From NCBI GenBank assembly GCA_036351375.1, contig JAZBOY010000092.1:1-64000 (forward strand): DNA of 64,000 nucleotides. The letters are read 5' to 3'. The DNA comes from JANQIO01 sp036351375 (GTDB lineage Bacteria > Pseudomonadota > Gammaproteobacteria > Pseudomonadales > Halieaceae). Shown here piece after piece: positions 41,187 to 49,781 of this stretch (position 1 is its first letter; the number at the start of each line of letters is the position of its first letter). A model generated the notes under the pieces. That model did no database searches. It was not told where the DNA came from and was given only the letters and a program-made list of their open reading frames with translations. The position numbers and the translations under genes were made by a program.

Positions 41187-41280
41187 CTGTTGCCCCCTTT
41201 TCCAGACCGTGGTCGCCATGGATGGCGACCCCGAGCCCCCAGGGATGGGTTCACGGCGCGTCTGGAAAAGGGGGCAGCAG
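41187..41280 (-). repeat. nested inverted-repeat element, copy 2 (reverse orientation)
   Basis: The outer arms are a 21-base inverted repeat with one mismatch (41187-41207 and 41260-41280, arm GTCTGGAAAAGGGGGCAGCAG). The inner hairpin is GGTCGCCAT/ATGGCGACC (41211-41219 / 41222-41230). Read on the minus strand, the central block is the same as in copy 1. Outer and inner stems have a different sequence but keep full pairing. Confidence 0.85.
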
Positions 41281-41334
41281 TAGCGGCGTGCGTCCCAGCT
41301 ACGTTGATTTAAGAAGGGTTCAGCGCCTGAGAAA

Positions 41335-41760
41335 TCAGGACTCGACCCAGTCCATGGCGTCGGCGGTATCGGTGAAGATCTTGAAGACGCCTGACTCGAT
41401 GTTGAGGGCGAACTGCTCGAGGATGCCCATGCGATCCCGGTCCGGGGCGATGAGCGCGACCCGGGTATCGGGGGCCAGGGTGATTTCGCGGATGGCGAAG
41501 TCGATGAAGCGCAGGAAGTTTTCCATCCTGATGTGGGACATGTCCGCCTGCGAGAAATCACAGACGCGGTGCAATTTGGCCGAGTAGCTGGGGTCGCTTC
41601 GGAAGGCGCGGGCGGCGCGCACGAAGTCGTCAAAATCGGGTGAACCCTTGATGGTGATGTAGGCGTAGTTTTTCGCCGTAACCACAGTATGCTCGATCAC
41701 GCTGGCGCTTCCTGCGATACCGCTTTGCCTGAAGTTTAGCGCGAGCATGTGTCGGCTCAA
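41335..41760 (-). CDS. SpoIIAA/STAS-like protein of unknown function
   Basis: This 141-residue soluble protein has no signal peptide. The alternating beta/alpha pattern (YAYITIKGSPDFDDFVRAAR, RVCDFSQADMSHI, RVALIAPDRDRMGI) fits the SpoIIAA-like/STAS family. So does the closing FKIFTDTADAMDWVES, with its F-x-D-x-x-x-A-x-x-W ending. Such proteins are seen in many marine bacteria; roles are mostly unproven, possibly anti-sigma or lipid-binding. ATG 41760 and ATG 41748 are both possible starts. It lies 24 bases after metG on the same strand and may be read through from it. Confidence 0.6.
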   Translation of the reverse strand: MSRHMLALNFRQSGIAGSASVIEHTVVTAKNYAYITIKGSPDFDDFVRAARAFRSDPSYSAKLHRVCDFSQADMSHIRMENFLRFIDFAIREITLAPDTRVALIAPDRDRMGILEQFALNIESGVFKIFTDTADAMDWVES

Positions 41761-41784
41761 GGATACAAATCCCAGTTTTCGGGT

Positions 41785-43848
41785 TTACTTGACGACCATG
41801 CCGGGATGGGCGCCGGCGTCAGGCTGCAGCAGGAAAATGTCTTCACCGCCCGGACCCGCCGCCAGGACCATGCCCTCGGAGACGCCAAAACGCATCTTGC
41901 GTGGCGCCAGGTTGGCGACGCAAACCGTCAGGCGACCGACCAGCGCCGCCGGGTCCGGATAGGCCTGTTTGATGCCGGCGAATACGTTGCGCTGCTCCCC
42001 GCCCAGGTCGAGTGTGAGCTGCAGCAGCTTGTCAGCGCCCTCGACGTGATCGGCGGCGACAATCTCGGCCACTCGCAATTCCACTTTCGCGAAGGTATCG
42101 AAGTCGATAGTGTTGTCCTTGCTCTCTGCCGGGGGTGGCGCTGCGCTCTTGGCTGCCGGGGCCGGCTCTGCGCTCTCGGCTGCCGGCGCTTCCGCGGCAG
42201 TGGCGGCCACCATGGCCTCGACATGCTTGGGGTCGATGCGGGTCAGCAGCGGCTTGAACTTCGCCACCTCGTGGTCCATCAGGGCACTGTCCAGGGCAGT
42301 CCAGTCCAGCGAACAATTGAGGAAAGCCTCGGCTTTCTCCGCCATGGCGGGCAGCACCGGTTTCAGGTAGGTCATCAGCACCCGGAACAGGTTGATCCCC
42401 ACCGAGCAGGCGGCGTGCACTTCAGGCTCGCGGCCCTCTTCCTTGGCCAGAACCCAGGGCTTTTTCTCATCGATGTACTGGTTGGCGCGGTCGGCCAGCG
42501 CAATGATTTCGCGAATCGCCTTGCTGAACTCGCGCTTCTCGTACAGCTCGGCAATCGCGTCGCCGGCGTCGATGAATTCCTGCACCAGGGCGGACTCGCT
42601 GCAACTGTCTTCCAGGCGACTGTCAAAACCCTTGCGCAGGAAGCCGGCACAGCGGCTGGCGATGTTGACCACCTTGCCCACCACGTCGGAATTGACCCGC
42701 TGCACAAAGTCCTCGAGGTTGAGGTCGATATCGTCCACGCCGCTGCCCAGCTTGGCGGCGAAGTAGTAGCGGAGGTACTCGGCGTCGAGGTGCTCCAGGT
42801 AGGTGCGCGCGTTGACGAAAGTGCCCCGCGATTTTGACATCTTGGTGCCGTTCACGGTCAGGAAGCCGTGTACAAAGATCGACGTCGGGGTGCGGTAGCC
42901 GGCCGAATCGAGCATCGCCGGCCAGAACAGGCCGTGGAAATTGATGATGTCCTTGCCGATGAAATGGTAGAGCTCGGTGCTTGAGCCCTGAGCCCACACC
43001 GCATCAAAGTCCAGGCCCTCACGGTCGCAGAGGTTCTTGTGGCTGGCCATGTAGCCGATCGGTGCGTCCAGCCAGACGTAGAAATACTTGCCCGGCGCGT
43101 CGGGAATCTCGAAGCCGAAATAGGGCGCGTCGCGGCTGATGTCCCACTCCTGCAGGCCGGCTTCCAGCCACTCCTTCAGTTTGTTGGCAATCTGCGGCTG
43201 CAGGGTGCCGCTGCTGGTCCACTCCCTGAGCATGTCGGCAAAGGCGGGCAGGGTGAAAAAGAAATGCAGCGAGGCCTTGTCTACCGGCGCCGCCCCGGAC
43301 AGCGCCGAGGTGGCATCGATAAGGTCACTGGGGCTGTAGGTGGCGCCGCAGGCCTCGCAGTTGTCGCCATACTGGTCCGGGGTCTTGCACCTGGGGCAGG
43401 TGCCCTTGATGTAGCGGTCAGACAGGAACAGCTGTTTCTCCGGGTCAAAGGCCTGGGTAATTTCCCGCTCGGCAATATGGCCGTTGGCTTTCAGTGCCCG
43501 GTAGATCGATTCGCTCAGCTCCCGGTTCTCTTCCGAGTGGGTGGTGTGGAAGTTGGCGAAATTGATATGGAAGTCGCGGCTGTCGGCCAGGTGGGCCGCA
43601 TGCATCCGGTCGATCTGCTCCTGGGGCGTGATGCCCAGCTCCTCGGCGGTCAGCATGATGGCGGTGCCGTGGGCGTCCTCGGCACAGACGTAGCGACAGT
43701 TGTGCCCGCGGGACTGCTGGAAGCGCACCCAGATATCCGTCTGCACCTGTTCCAGCATGTGGCCCAGGTGCAGGGGGCCGTTGGCGTAGGGTAGGGCGCT
43801 GGTCACGAGGATATCGCGAACATTCGACTGGTCGCTGCGGTCAGACAT
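41785..43848 (-). CDS. metG: methionyl-tRNA synthetase
   Basis: This 687-residue class I aminoacyl-tRNA synthetase starts at ATG 43848 (MSDRSDQSNVRDILVTSALP); 16 extra upstream codons are discounted. It has the HIGH-type motif (PLHLGHMLEQ), a zinc site (CPRCKTPDQYGDNCEAC) and the KMSKS loop (GTKMSKSRGTF). A C-terminal EMAP/tRNA-binding domain (FDTFAKVELRVAEIVAADHV, KMRFGVSEGMVLAAG) follows an Ala/Pro-rich linker (residues ~545-585). It charges tRNA-Met. In Pseudomonas and relatives metG sits directly beside apbC and the rnf operon; here about 7.5 kb of other genes separate metG from apbC. Confidence 0.97.
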   Translation of the reverse strand: MSDRSDQSNVRDILVTSALPYANGPLHLGHMLEQVQTDIWVRFQQSRGHNCRYVCAEDAHGTAIMLTAEELGITPQEQIDRMHAAHLADSRDFHINFANFHTTHSEENRELSESIYRALKANGHIAEREITQAFDPEKQLFLSDRYIKGTCPRCKTPDQYGDNCEACGATYSPSDLIDATSALSGAAPVDKASLHFFFTLPAFADMLREWTSSGTLQPQIANKLKEWLEAGLQEWDISRDAPYFGFEIPDAPGKYFYVWLDAPIGYMASHKNLCDREGLDFDAVWAQGSSTELYHFIGKDIINFHGLFWPAMLDSAGYRTPTSIFVHGFLTVNGTKMSKSRGTFVNARTYLEHLDAEYLRYYFAAKLGSGVDDIDLNLEDFVQRVNSDVVGKVVNIASRCAGFLRKGFDSRLEDSCSESALVQEFIDAGDAIAELYEKREFSKAIREIIALADRANQYIDEKKPWVLAKEEGREPEVHAACSVGINLFRVLMTYLKPVLPAMAEKAEAFLNCSLDWTALDSALMDHEVAKFKPLLTRIDPKHVEAMVAATAAEAPAAESAEPAPAAKSAAPPPAESKDNTIDFDTFAKVELRVAEIVAADHVEGADKLLQLTLDLGGEQRNVFAGIKQAYPDPAALVGRLTVCVANLAPRKMRFGVSEGMVLAAGPGGEDIFLLQPDAGAHPGMVVK

Positions 43849-43967
43849 GCGAACGGGTTTCCCGGCTTGGAAAAAAGGGGCGCCACTATACCGCAAAGTC
43901 CCTCAGGGGTCAGCTGGAGAGCGGCTTTGGGGCTCATCCGCCGCGGCGCTGGAGCTCGTTCGCCGCA

Positions 43968-45377
43968 GTGCTGGAGGTCATCTGCCACGAGGTGGCGCAC
44001 GTACCTACGAGCCTGAATCTGCCGAAAGCCCATGTGGAGGCCACTATTAATAGCAGCACAGGGAATAGCAGCACAGGCTCCAGCCTCGCCGACGACCTGT
44101 ACAGCAAGCTGGTCAACGAAGAAGACGCCCGGGTCTGCAAGGAGATCTCTGAGGACGCCTGCCGGGAAACGCCTCGCAATTTCCTGCTCATCCTCATCAG
44201 CAACGGCTTCACCAAACTGGGCGATGCGCTGGCCAGTCCCAAGACCCTGCTGCCCTGGATGGCAGCCTCCATCGCGGTGCCGCCGTGGATGATCGGCCTG
44301 CTGGTTCCGATCCGTGAGTCAGGGTCACTGCTACCCCAGCTGGCCATCGCCGGGTTTATTCGCCGCCTGCCGGTTCGCAAGTGGGTCTGGGTGATCGGCA
44401 GTCTGTTGCAGGCCGGGGCGGTATTTCTGCTGGTGATGATATCCATGACCCTCAGCGGTGCCGTTGCGGGCTACGCCATCATCGCCAGCCTGGTGCTGTT
44501 CAGCCTGGCGCGCGGCTTCTGCTCGGTAGCCTCCAAGGACGTGCTGGGCAAGACCGTTCCCAAGTCGCGTCGCGGCCAGCTCACCGGCTGGTCATCCAGT
44601 GCGGCGGGCCTCGTCACGGTGAGTATTGCCGCAGTGCTGCTGGTGCTGGGCGGGCGCGGTGACCTGAATGAATTCTATGCCCAGCTGCTGCTGGTAGCGG
44701 GCTGCTTGTGGTTGGTGGCGGCACTGGTGTACAGCCAGGTGGTGGAATACTCGGGCGAAACTGACGGCGGCGGGAACGCTGGCCGCGAGGCGCTGCAACG
44801 GCTGGCACTGCTCAAGACCGATGTGGACTTCCGCAACTTCATTATTGCCCGGGCCCTACTGATGTGTTCGGCGCTCAGCGCGCCCTTCTACGTACTGATG
44901 GCCCAGGAGCGTGCCGGCAGTGCGCCGGCCCTGCTGGCGCTGTTCCTTCTGGCCTCCGGAGCGGCCAGCCTGGTGAGTGGTCCGGTCTGGGGGCGCTTCG
45001 CCGATGTCAGCAGCCGCCGGGTGATGGCAATAGCCGCCGCGCTGACCAGCGCCAGCGGACTGGTGCTGGTGCTCACGGCCTGGCTGGCGCCGTCGCTGCT
45101 GGAACCGTTGTGGACCATCCCGGTGCTCTATTTCCTGCTGAGTATTGCCCACAGCGGCGTGCGGGTCGGTCGCAAGACCTATGTTGTCGATCTCGCCTCC
45201 GGCAACCGCCGCACTGACTACGTGGCCGTGAGTAATACCCTGATCGGCGTGCTGCTACTGGTGGCGGGTTCGGTCGGTGCGTTGTCCGCCGTCATCGGGG
45301 TGACCGGCGTAGTGGCCGTGCTGTCGGGGATGGGGGCGCTGGGCAGCCTGCTGTGCCTGGCGCTGCGAGAGGCCTAG
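43968..45377 (+). CDS. MFS transporter
   Basis: The protein has up to 469 residues. It has about eleven or twelve membrane segments with two halves joined near residue 260, where a charged loop (EYSGETDGGGNAGREALQRL) lies. An Arg/Lys-rich turn after the second helix (IRRLPVRKWVWVIGS) and GPVWGRFADVSSRRVMAIA in the second half are typical major-facilitator loops. The polar N-terminus (ARVCKEISEDACRETPRNFL) is shared with a family of uncharacterised MFS proteins. Start is uncertain: GTG 43968 is the longest, GTG 44034 (VEATINSSTG) is also plausible, and neither has a clear Shine-Dalgarno. Substrate unknown. The stop overlaps the convergent SDR by four bases. Confidence 0.78.
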   Translation: MLEVICHEVAHVPTSLNLPKAHVEATINSSTGNSSTGSSLADDLYSKLVNEEDARVCKEISEDACRETPRNFLLILISNGFTKLGDALASPKTLLPWMAASIAVPPWMIGLLVPIRESGSLLPQLAIAGFIRRLPVRKWVWVIGSLLQAGAVFLLVMISMTLSGAVAGYAIIASLVLFSLARGFCSVASKDVLGKTVPKSRRGQLTGWSSSAAGLVTVSIAAVLLVLGGRGDLNEFYAQLLLVAGCLWLVAALVYSQVVEYSGETDGGGNAGREALQRLALLKTDVDFRNFIIARALLMCSALSAPFYVLMAQERAGSAPALLALFLLASGAASLVSGPVWGRFADVSSRRVMAIAAALTSASGLVLVLTAWLAPSLLEPLWTIPVLYFLLSIAHSGVRVGRKTYVVDLASGNRRTDYVAVSNTLIGVLLLVAGSVGALSAVIGVTGVVAVLSGMGALGSLLCLALREA

Positions 45378-46165
45378 CGCGTGGTATAGCGGCCGATGGC
45401 GCCGGTAATCCGGCGCAGCAGCCAGCGCGGTGTATTGCGGCTGCTGAACGTAGAGAGCTGGTTGACCAGACCCGGGATACAAATCACTTCACCCTTCATG
45501 CAGGCCCGGTAGCCGGCGCTGGCCACATCATCCACGTCGCCGATCGCGAAATCAGGTACCACCAGGTTTTCGCTCTTGGCCTGGGCGCCGCTGAGCATGC
45601 CTGTGTCGGTCACACCCGGGCACAGGGCAGTGGCCGTGACCCCGCTGCCGCGCAATTCTTCTGACAGGGACTCCGTCAGCGATAGCACGTAGGCCTTGCT
45701 GGCCGCATAGCTCGCCAGTGCCGGCAGTGGCTGGAAGGCAGCGATGGAGGCCACGTTGAGAATGCGCCCGCTGCCCCTCGCCACCATGCCGGGCAGGAAC
45801 GTGCTCAACATGGCGGTGAGGCCGCTGATATTGAGATCAATGAGCCGCTGGTGCGTGCCGGCCGGCATGTCCACAAAGCGGCCGTGCTCCAGCACGCCGG
45901 CATTGTTTACCAGCACTTCGACCTCGAGTTTTTTCTCAGCCAGGGTCGCCAGCAGTTTTTTGGCGGCCGTGCGCTGGGTCAGGTCGGCCGGTATGACGTG
46001 CACCCGGTTGCCGTGGGCCGAACGCAGTTTGCCGGCGAGTTGCTTGAGTTTGCCCTCGCTGCGGGCGACCAGGACCAGGTCGAAGCCGCCGCCGGCGAAT
46101 TCCCCGGCCAGCGCCTCGCCGATACCCGAGGAGGCGCCGGTGATCAGTGCAATGTCTTTAGCCAT
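45374..46165 (-). CDS. short-chain dehydrogenase/reductase
   Basis: This 263-residue classical SDR starts at ATG 46165 (MAKDIALITGASSGIGEALA). It has the NAD(P) loop TGASSGIG, the structural NNAGV motif, and the catalytic Ser/Tyr/Lys in LNVASIAAFQPLPALASYAA followed by SKAY. VTALCPGVTDTGM completes the cofactor pocket. The basic residue after the second strand (LVARSEGKL) suggests NADP preference. The C-terminal extension (SRNTPRWLLRRITGAIGRYT) is basic and amphipathic. It is the DltE/YqjQ-like type of broad-specificity reductase; its substrate is not evident. Confidence 0.88.
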   Translation of the reverse strand: MAKDIALITGASSGIGEALAGEFAGGGFDLVLVARSEGKLKQLAGKLRSAHGNRVHVIPADLTQRTAAKKLLATLAEKKLEVEVLVNNAGVLEHGRFVDMPAGTHQRLIDLNISGLTAMLSTFLPGMVARGSGRILNVASIAAFQPLPALASYAASKAYVLSLTESLSEELRGSGVTATALCPGVTDTGMLSGAQAKSENLVVPDFAIGDVDDVASAGYRACMKGEVICIPGLVNQLSTFSSRNTPRWLLRRITGAIGRYTTR

Positions 46166-46241
46166 GACTGCAGCGTAGTCGAGAATCTTGATGTAGACCA
46201 AGGGAAGGTCGGTCTGCTGAGGCGCCTGGCGTCGAGCGGCA

Positions 46242-46247
46242 TATAAT
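46242..46247 (+). promoter_or_regulatory. perfect -10 box very close to the malic enzyme start
   Basis: TATAAT at 46242-46247 ends only six bases before the ATG at 46254. No convincing -35 box lies 16-18 bases upstream. If this -10 is used, transcription would begin at or next to the start codon, giving a leaderless or nearly leaderless message. No Shine-Dalgarno is visible between the box and the ATG. Confidence 0.4.
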
Positions 46248-46253
46248 TTTCAC

Positions 46254-47891
46254 ATGGCCGATACCGCACCCACCGAGCGCGGGGTCAAGTTGTTGCATGA
46301 CCCGGTGCATAACAAGGGCACCGCCTTCACGGAGGCGGAGCGTGACGCGCTGGGCCTGCGCGGGCTGTTACCACCGCGGCACAACTCGGCTGCCGAGCAG
46401 GAGCTGCGGGTGCTGGATAACCTCAACAACAAGGCTTCCGACCTCGAGCGCTACCTGTTTCTGATCGCCCTGCAGGATCGCAACGAAACCCTGTTTTACC
46501 GCGTCATTACCCACCACGTGGAGCGGATGATGCCGCTGATCTACACGCCGACGGTGGGCAAGGCCTGCCAGCAGTTCGGGCACGTGTACCGCCGCCCGCG
46601 CGGGCTTTATATCTCGCTGGACGACCGCGGCCGGGTGGCAGAGCTGTTGCAGAACTGGCCGCACCGGGAAGCGCGCATCATCGTGGTGACCGATGGCGAA
46701 CGAATCCTTGGCCTCGGCGATCTCGGGACTTACGGGATGGGCATTCCCGTCGGCAAGCTGGCCCTCTACACCGCCTGTGCCGGCATTGCGCCCACCGAGT
46801 GTCTGCCCATCACCCTGGATGTTGGTACCAACAATGAAGCCCTGCTCAACGACCCGCTCTACACCGGGCTGGAGCGCAGGCGGGTGCGCGGCCCCGAGTA
46901 CGATGAGTTGATCGAGGAGTTCATGCAGGCCGTGCACGAGGTATTCCCGGACGTGCTGGTACAGCTGGAGGACTTCGGTAATGCCAATGCCTTCCGCCTG
47001 CTCAAACACTACCGTCAGTTGTACTGCCTGTTTGACGATGACATCCAGGGCACGGGCGCCGTGGCCGTGGCGGGGCTGATGGCAGCGATGCGCATTACCG
47101 GCGAGCGCCTGTCTGACCAGAAAGTGCTGTTCCTGGGCGCCGGACAGGCGGCGATCGGTATCGCCGATTGCCTGGTCAGCGCCATGCAGCAGGAGGGCAC
47201 TGACGAGAGCCAGGCCAGGGCGGCCTGCTGGATGATGGATTCACAGGGCCTGCTGACTTCTGACCGTGCCAGCATCCAGCCGCAAAAGCAGCCTTACGCC
47301 CACGCCGGCGAACACACCGACGACCTGCTGGCGGCGGTGCAAACCCTCCAGCCCACCGCAATCATCGGCTGTGCCGGCCAACCCCAGACCTTCACCGAGG
47401 AAGTGGTGCGGGCAATGTGCGAGCTGAACGATCGCCCCATCGTGTTTGCGCTCTCCAACCCCACTTCCAAAGCCGAGTGCACCGCCGAGCAGGCCTATAG
47501 CTGGAGTGACGGCAAGGCCATCTATGCGAGCGGCAGCCCCTTCGACCCGGTAAAACTGGGCGGCCAGACCTTCGTACCCGGGCAGGGCAACAACGCCTAC
47601 ATCTTCCCGGGCGTCGGGCTCGGCGCCCTCTACAGCCAGGCCAGCCGGGTAACCGACGAGATGTTCCTGGCCGCCGCCAATTGCCTGGCTCACCTGGTGG
47701 AAGAAGATGACCTGGCGGTTGGCCGCATCTATCCGGCGCTGGCGAAAATTCGTGATGTCTCCGCGGCGATTGCCGCCGCGGTGGCCAGTGAAGCCCAGCG
47801 CAGTGGCCTGGCAGGCAGAGAGCTACCCGAGAACCTGGAGGCTGCCATTCGCGAGCACATGTACGACCCTGTCTACCCGCACTACGCCTGA
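46254..47891 (+). CDS. maeA: NAD-dependent malic enzyme
   Basis: This 545-residue enzyme is of the long malic-enzyme class. It decarboxylates malate to pyruvate with NAD+ reduction. Motifs are the signature MPLIYTPTVGKACQQFGHVY, the metal/malate region LVQLEDFGNANAFRLL and FDDDIQGTGAVAVAG, and the nucleotide loop VLFLGAGQAAIGIADCL. FALSNPTSKAECT then IFPGVGLGALYSQA follow. The start ATG 46254 lies directly behind a TATAAT box. It is a cytosolic anaplerotic/gluconeogenic enzyme; the downstream HMG-CoA reductase gene on the same strand (62 bases away) consumes NAD(P)H, but a functional link is only a possibility. Confidence 0.95.
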   Translation: MADTAPTERGVKLLHDPVHNKGTAFTEAERDALGLRGLLPPRHNSAAEQELRVLDNLNNKASDLERYLFLIALQDRNETLFYRVITHHVERMMPLIYTPTVGKACQQFGHVYRRPRGLYISLDDRGRVAELLQNWPHREARIIVVTDGERILGLGDLGTYGMGIPVGKLALYTACAGIAPTECLPITLDVGTNNEALLNDPLYTGLERRRVRGPEYDELIEEFMQAVHEVFPDVLVQLEDFGNANAFRLLKHYRQLYCLFDDDIQGTGAVAVAGLMAAMRITGERLSDQKVLFLGAGQAAIGIADCLVSAMQQEGTDESQARAACWMMDSQGLLTSDRASIQPQKQPYAHAGEHTDDLLAAVQTLQPTAIIGCAGQPQTFTEEVVRAMCELNDRPIVFALSNPTSKAECTAEQAYSWSDGKAIYASGSPFDPVKLGGQTFVPGQGNNAYIFPGVGLGALYSQASRVTDEMFLAAANCLAHLVEEDDLAVGRIYPALAKIRDVSAAIAAAVASEAQRSGLAGRELPENLEAAIREHMYDPVYPHYA

Positions 47892-47953
47892 ACCGCGCCA
47901 ACATGCCTGCCGTAGAGAGTGCTATTCTTTAGCCTTTTGCGAACGGCAGCCTC

Positions 47954-49138
47954 ATGAGCAACAAGATTCCCCGCAGTAACGATAACGACTACACCCCCGA
48001 GATCATCGCAGAGCGCCAGCACTTTATCGAAGAGAAGACGCCTGCGAAGCTCGATCACAGCAAGCGCTTTTCCTTCGACCCGGACACCATGGCCGGCAAT
48101 GTCGAGCACCTGTTCGGGGTAGCCCAGATTCCCATAGGCCTGGCGGGGCCGCTACTGGTCAATGGCGAGCACGCCCAGGGCGAGTTCTATGTGCCCATGG
48201 CCACTATCGAGGGGACTCTCGTGGCGTCCTACAATCGTGGCATGCGCGTGATTCGCGAGGCGGGCGGTGTGACCACCACCGTCTGCGGTGAGGCCATGCA
48301 GCGCGCACCGACGTTTATTTTCCGCAATGCCCGTGAAGCCCGGGATTTTCGCGACTGGCTGGTCGCCAATTTCGATGCCGTGAAGGCACAGGCGGAATCC
48401 ACTACCTCGGTGGGCAAGCTGCTGGAGGTCGAGCACTACATCGTGCACAACATGGTGCACACCCGCTTCGATTACTCCACCGGCGACGCCGCCGGCCAGA
48501 ACATGACCGGCAAGGCGACCTTTGTGGCCTGTGAGTGGATTCGCAGCCAGATTCCCTACCTGCGTCACTACCTGCTGTCCGGTTCCTTCGACACCGAGAA
48601 GCGCACCTCCTACGTCAACTCCCTGAAAGGCCGCGGCCGCCGGGTGACGGCAGAGATCACCCTGCCGAGAGAAGTGCTGGCAGACGTGCTGCGCATCACG
48701 CCGGAGCAGATGCACTACGGTTACGGCATCTCGACGCTGAGTGCCTTCATGGCCGGTTCATCCAACAACGCGGCCCACCCGGCCAACGGCCTGGCGGCCA
48801 TGTTCCTGGCCACCGGCCAGGACGCCGCCAATATCGGCGAGGCCAACCAGTGCACGGTTTATAACTATGTGACCCGCGAAGGTGACCTGTACTTCTCCGT
48901 CACCTTGCCCGCCTTGATCATGGCCACCTACGGCGGCGGCACCGGCCTGTCCACCCAGCGCGAATGCCTGGAAGTCATGGACTGCTACGGCCCTGGCAAG
49001 GTGATGAAGCTGCTGGAAATTGCCGCCGGTGTCGTGGTGGCCGGCGAGCTGTCATTGGGCGCCGCGACCCGCGTCGACCGCAAGACAGGCACCAACGAGT
49101 GGGTGGACGCCCACGAGAAGCTGGGCCGCAACCGCTAG
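47954..49138 (+). CDS. hydroxymethylglutaryl-CoA reductase
   Basis: This 394-residue protein matches the HMG-CoA reductase fold. It has VAQIPIGLAGPLLV, the catalytic Glu in ATIEGTLVASYNRG, GDAAGQNMTGKATF, the Lys in DTEKRTSYVNSL and the Asp in ATGQDAANIGEANQC. ATYGGGTGLSTQRECLEVM follows, and a possible catalytic His lies in VDAHEKLGRN at the end. It reduces HMG-CoA to mevalonate with NAD(P)H, or runs in the catabolic direction. Proteobacteria normally make isoprenoids by the MEP route, so this gene is likely acquired. No other mevalonate-pathway gene is in the window. Confidence 0.88.
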   Translation: MSNKIPRSNDNDYTPEIIAERQHFIEEKTPAKLDHSKRFSFDPDTMAGNVEHLFGVAQIPIGLAGPLLVNGEHAQGEFYVPMATIEGTLVASYNRGMRVIREAGGVTTTVCGEAMQRAPTFIFRNAREARDFRDWLVANFDAVKAQAESTTSVGKLLEVEHYIVHNMVHTRFDYSTGDAAGQNMTGKATFVACEWIRSQIPYLRHYLLSGSFDTEKRTSYVNSLKGRGRRVTAEITLPREVLADVLRITPEQMHYGYGISTLSAFMAGSSNNAAHPANGLAAMFLATGQDAANIGEANQCTVYNYVTREGDLYFSVTLPALIMATYGGGTGLSTQRECLEVMDCYGPGKVMKLLEIAAGVVVAGELSLGAATRVDRKTGTNEWVDAHEKLGRNR

Positions 49139-49140
49139 CC

Positions 49141-49182
49141 GTGCGCCACTGGCCGTGCGCCACTGGCCGTGCGCCACTGGCC
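49141..49182 (+). repeat. 14-base tandem repeat, three copies
   Basis: Three exact copies of GTGCGCCACTGGCC directly follow the HMG-CoA reductase stop, and the sequence continues GTAGGCCAG. Each unit can form a small GGCC-containing hairpin with its neighbours. No T-run is present, so it is not a classical terminator. Confidence 0.85.
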
Positions 49183-49195
49183 GTAGGCCAGCCGC

Positions 49196-49603
49196 TTAAC
49201 GCCAGGCGCCGAGAATGGCTCCCATCAGGGTCATGAACACGACCATGTAGCCGGCGTCGATCAACCACAGCGCCAGCGGCTTGCGGCCGAACAGGTAGCT
49301 GATGCCGTAGGCGGAACCGATCAGTGTCAGGCCCAGCAGGCCGCCTACGGAGGCTCCCGACATCAACGCAGGGGCCGGGTGCAGTTGCAGCAGCAGCGCC
49401 AGCGAGCTGGCCATCACCAGGTTGAGCACAAAGGCGCCGCCGAAGATCATCGGCATGCTGCCGCCCTGGATTTCCTCGTCGCTGAGGCCTTCAAGGCGTT
49501 GCCAGGCTTTGCCGAAAATTGGTCCGTACCAGATGCCACCGAGTACAAAGGCTGAAACTGCGCTGACCAGCACCGCCAGCCAGTTGATTGAACCGATATC
49601 CAT
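49196..49603 (-). CDS. DUF1761 membrane protein
   Basis: This 135-residue protein has four membrane helices. INWLAVLVSAVSAFVLGGIW then YGPIFGKAWQRLEG near the N-terminus and FGRKPLALWLIDAGYMVVFM near the end match DUF1761, a small inner-membrane family with no known function. It is a stand-alone minus-strand gene between the HMG-CoA reductase and the S10 peptidase. The start ATG 49603 (MDIGSINWLA) is well supported by family pattern. Confidence 0.85.
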   Translation of the reverse strand: MDIGSINWLAVLVSAVSAFVLGGIWYGPIFGKAWQRLEGLSDEEIQGGSMPMIFGGAFVLNLVMASSLALLLQLHPAPALMSGASVGGLLGLTLIGSAYGISYLFGRKPLALWLIDAGYMVVFMTLMGAILGAWR

Positions 49604-49781
49604 GTCGAACCCCCGCTTGTTGTTATGGCTTCAGCATAGCCCTTGGAGATAGCCCTGCAACGGGCTGCGGCGAAGCCGACTCGGGTTATACTTGCGGGCT
49701 TTTGGCGCTGGACCCCGGCCGGGCGCTCGCTGTGACCGTGTGGCGCCGCCCGGTATCGCCTGATAATCAAGGAGACTTTCC

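Larger units (their letters stand above)
40828..41334. other. 507-base intergenic region with two inverted-repeat elements
   Basis: No credible gene lies here; the open frames across it run through the repeats below. It holds a weak rnfA promoter candidate, then two nested inverted-repeat elements in opposite orientation (40968-41059 and 41187-41280). The intervening 127 bases have a weak imperfect palindrome around the GCTCGACGCGCG/GCTCGGTCGAGCGCG segments and nothing else I can assign. Confidence 0.8.

Noticed and set aside
40899..41312. 137-residue plus-strand open frame upstream of rnfA
   Set aside because: It runs straight through both inverted-repeat elements and has no protein-like pattern; the DNA structure explains the region better.
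49141..49182. Possible CRISPR remnant
   Set aside because: Three contiguous 14-base units with no spacers; a simple tandem repeat.
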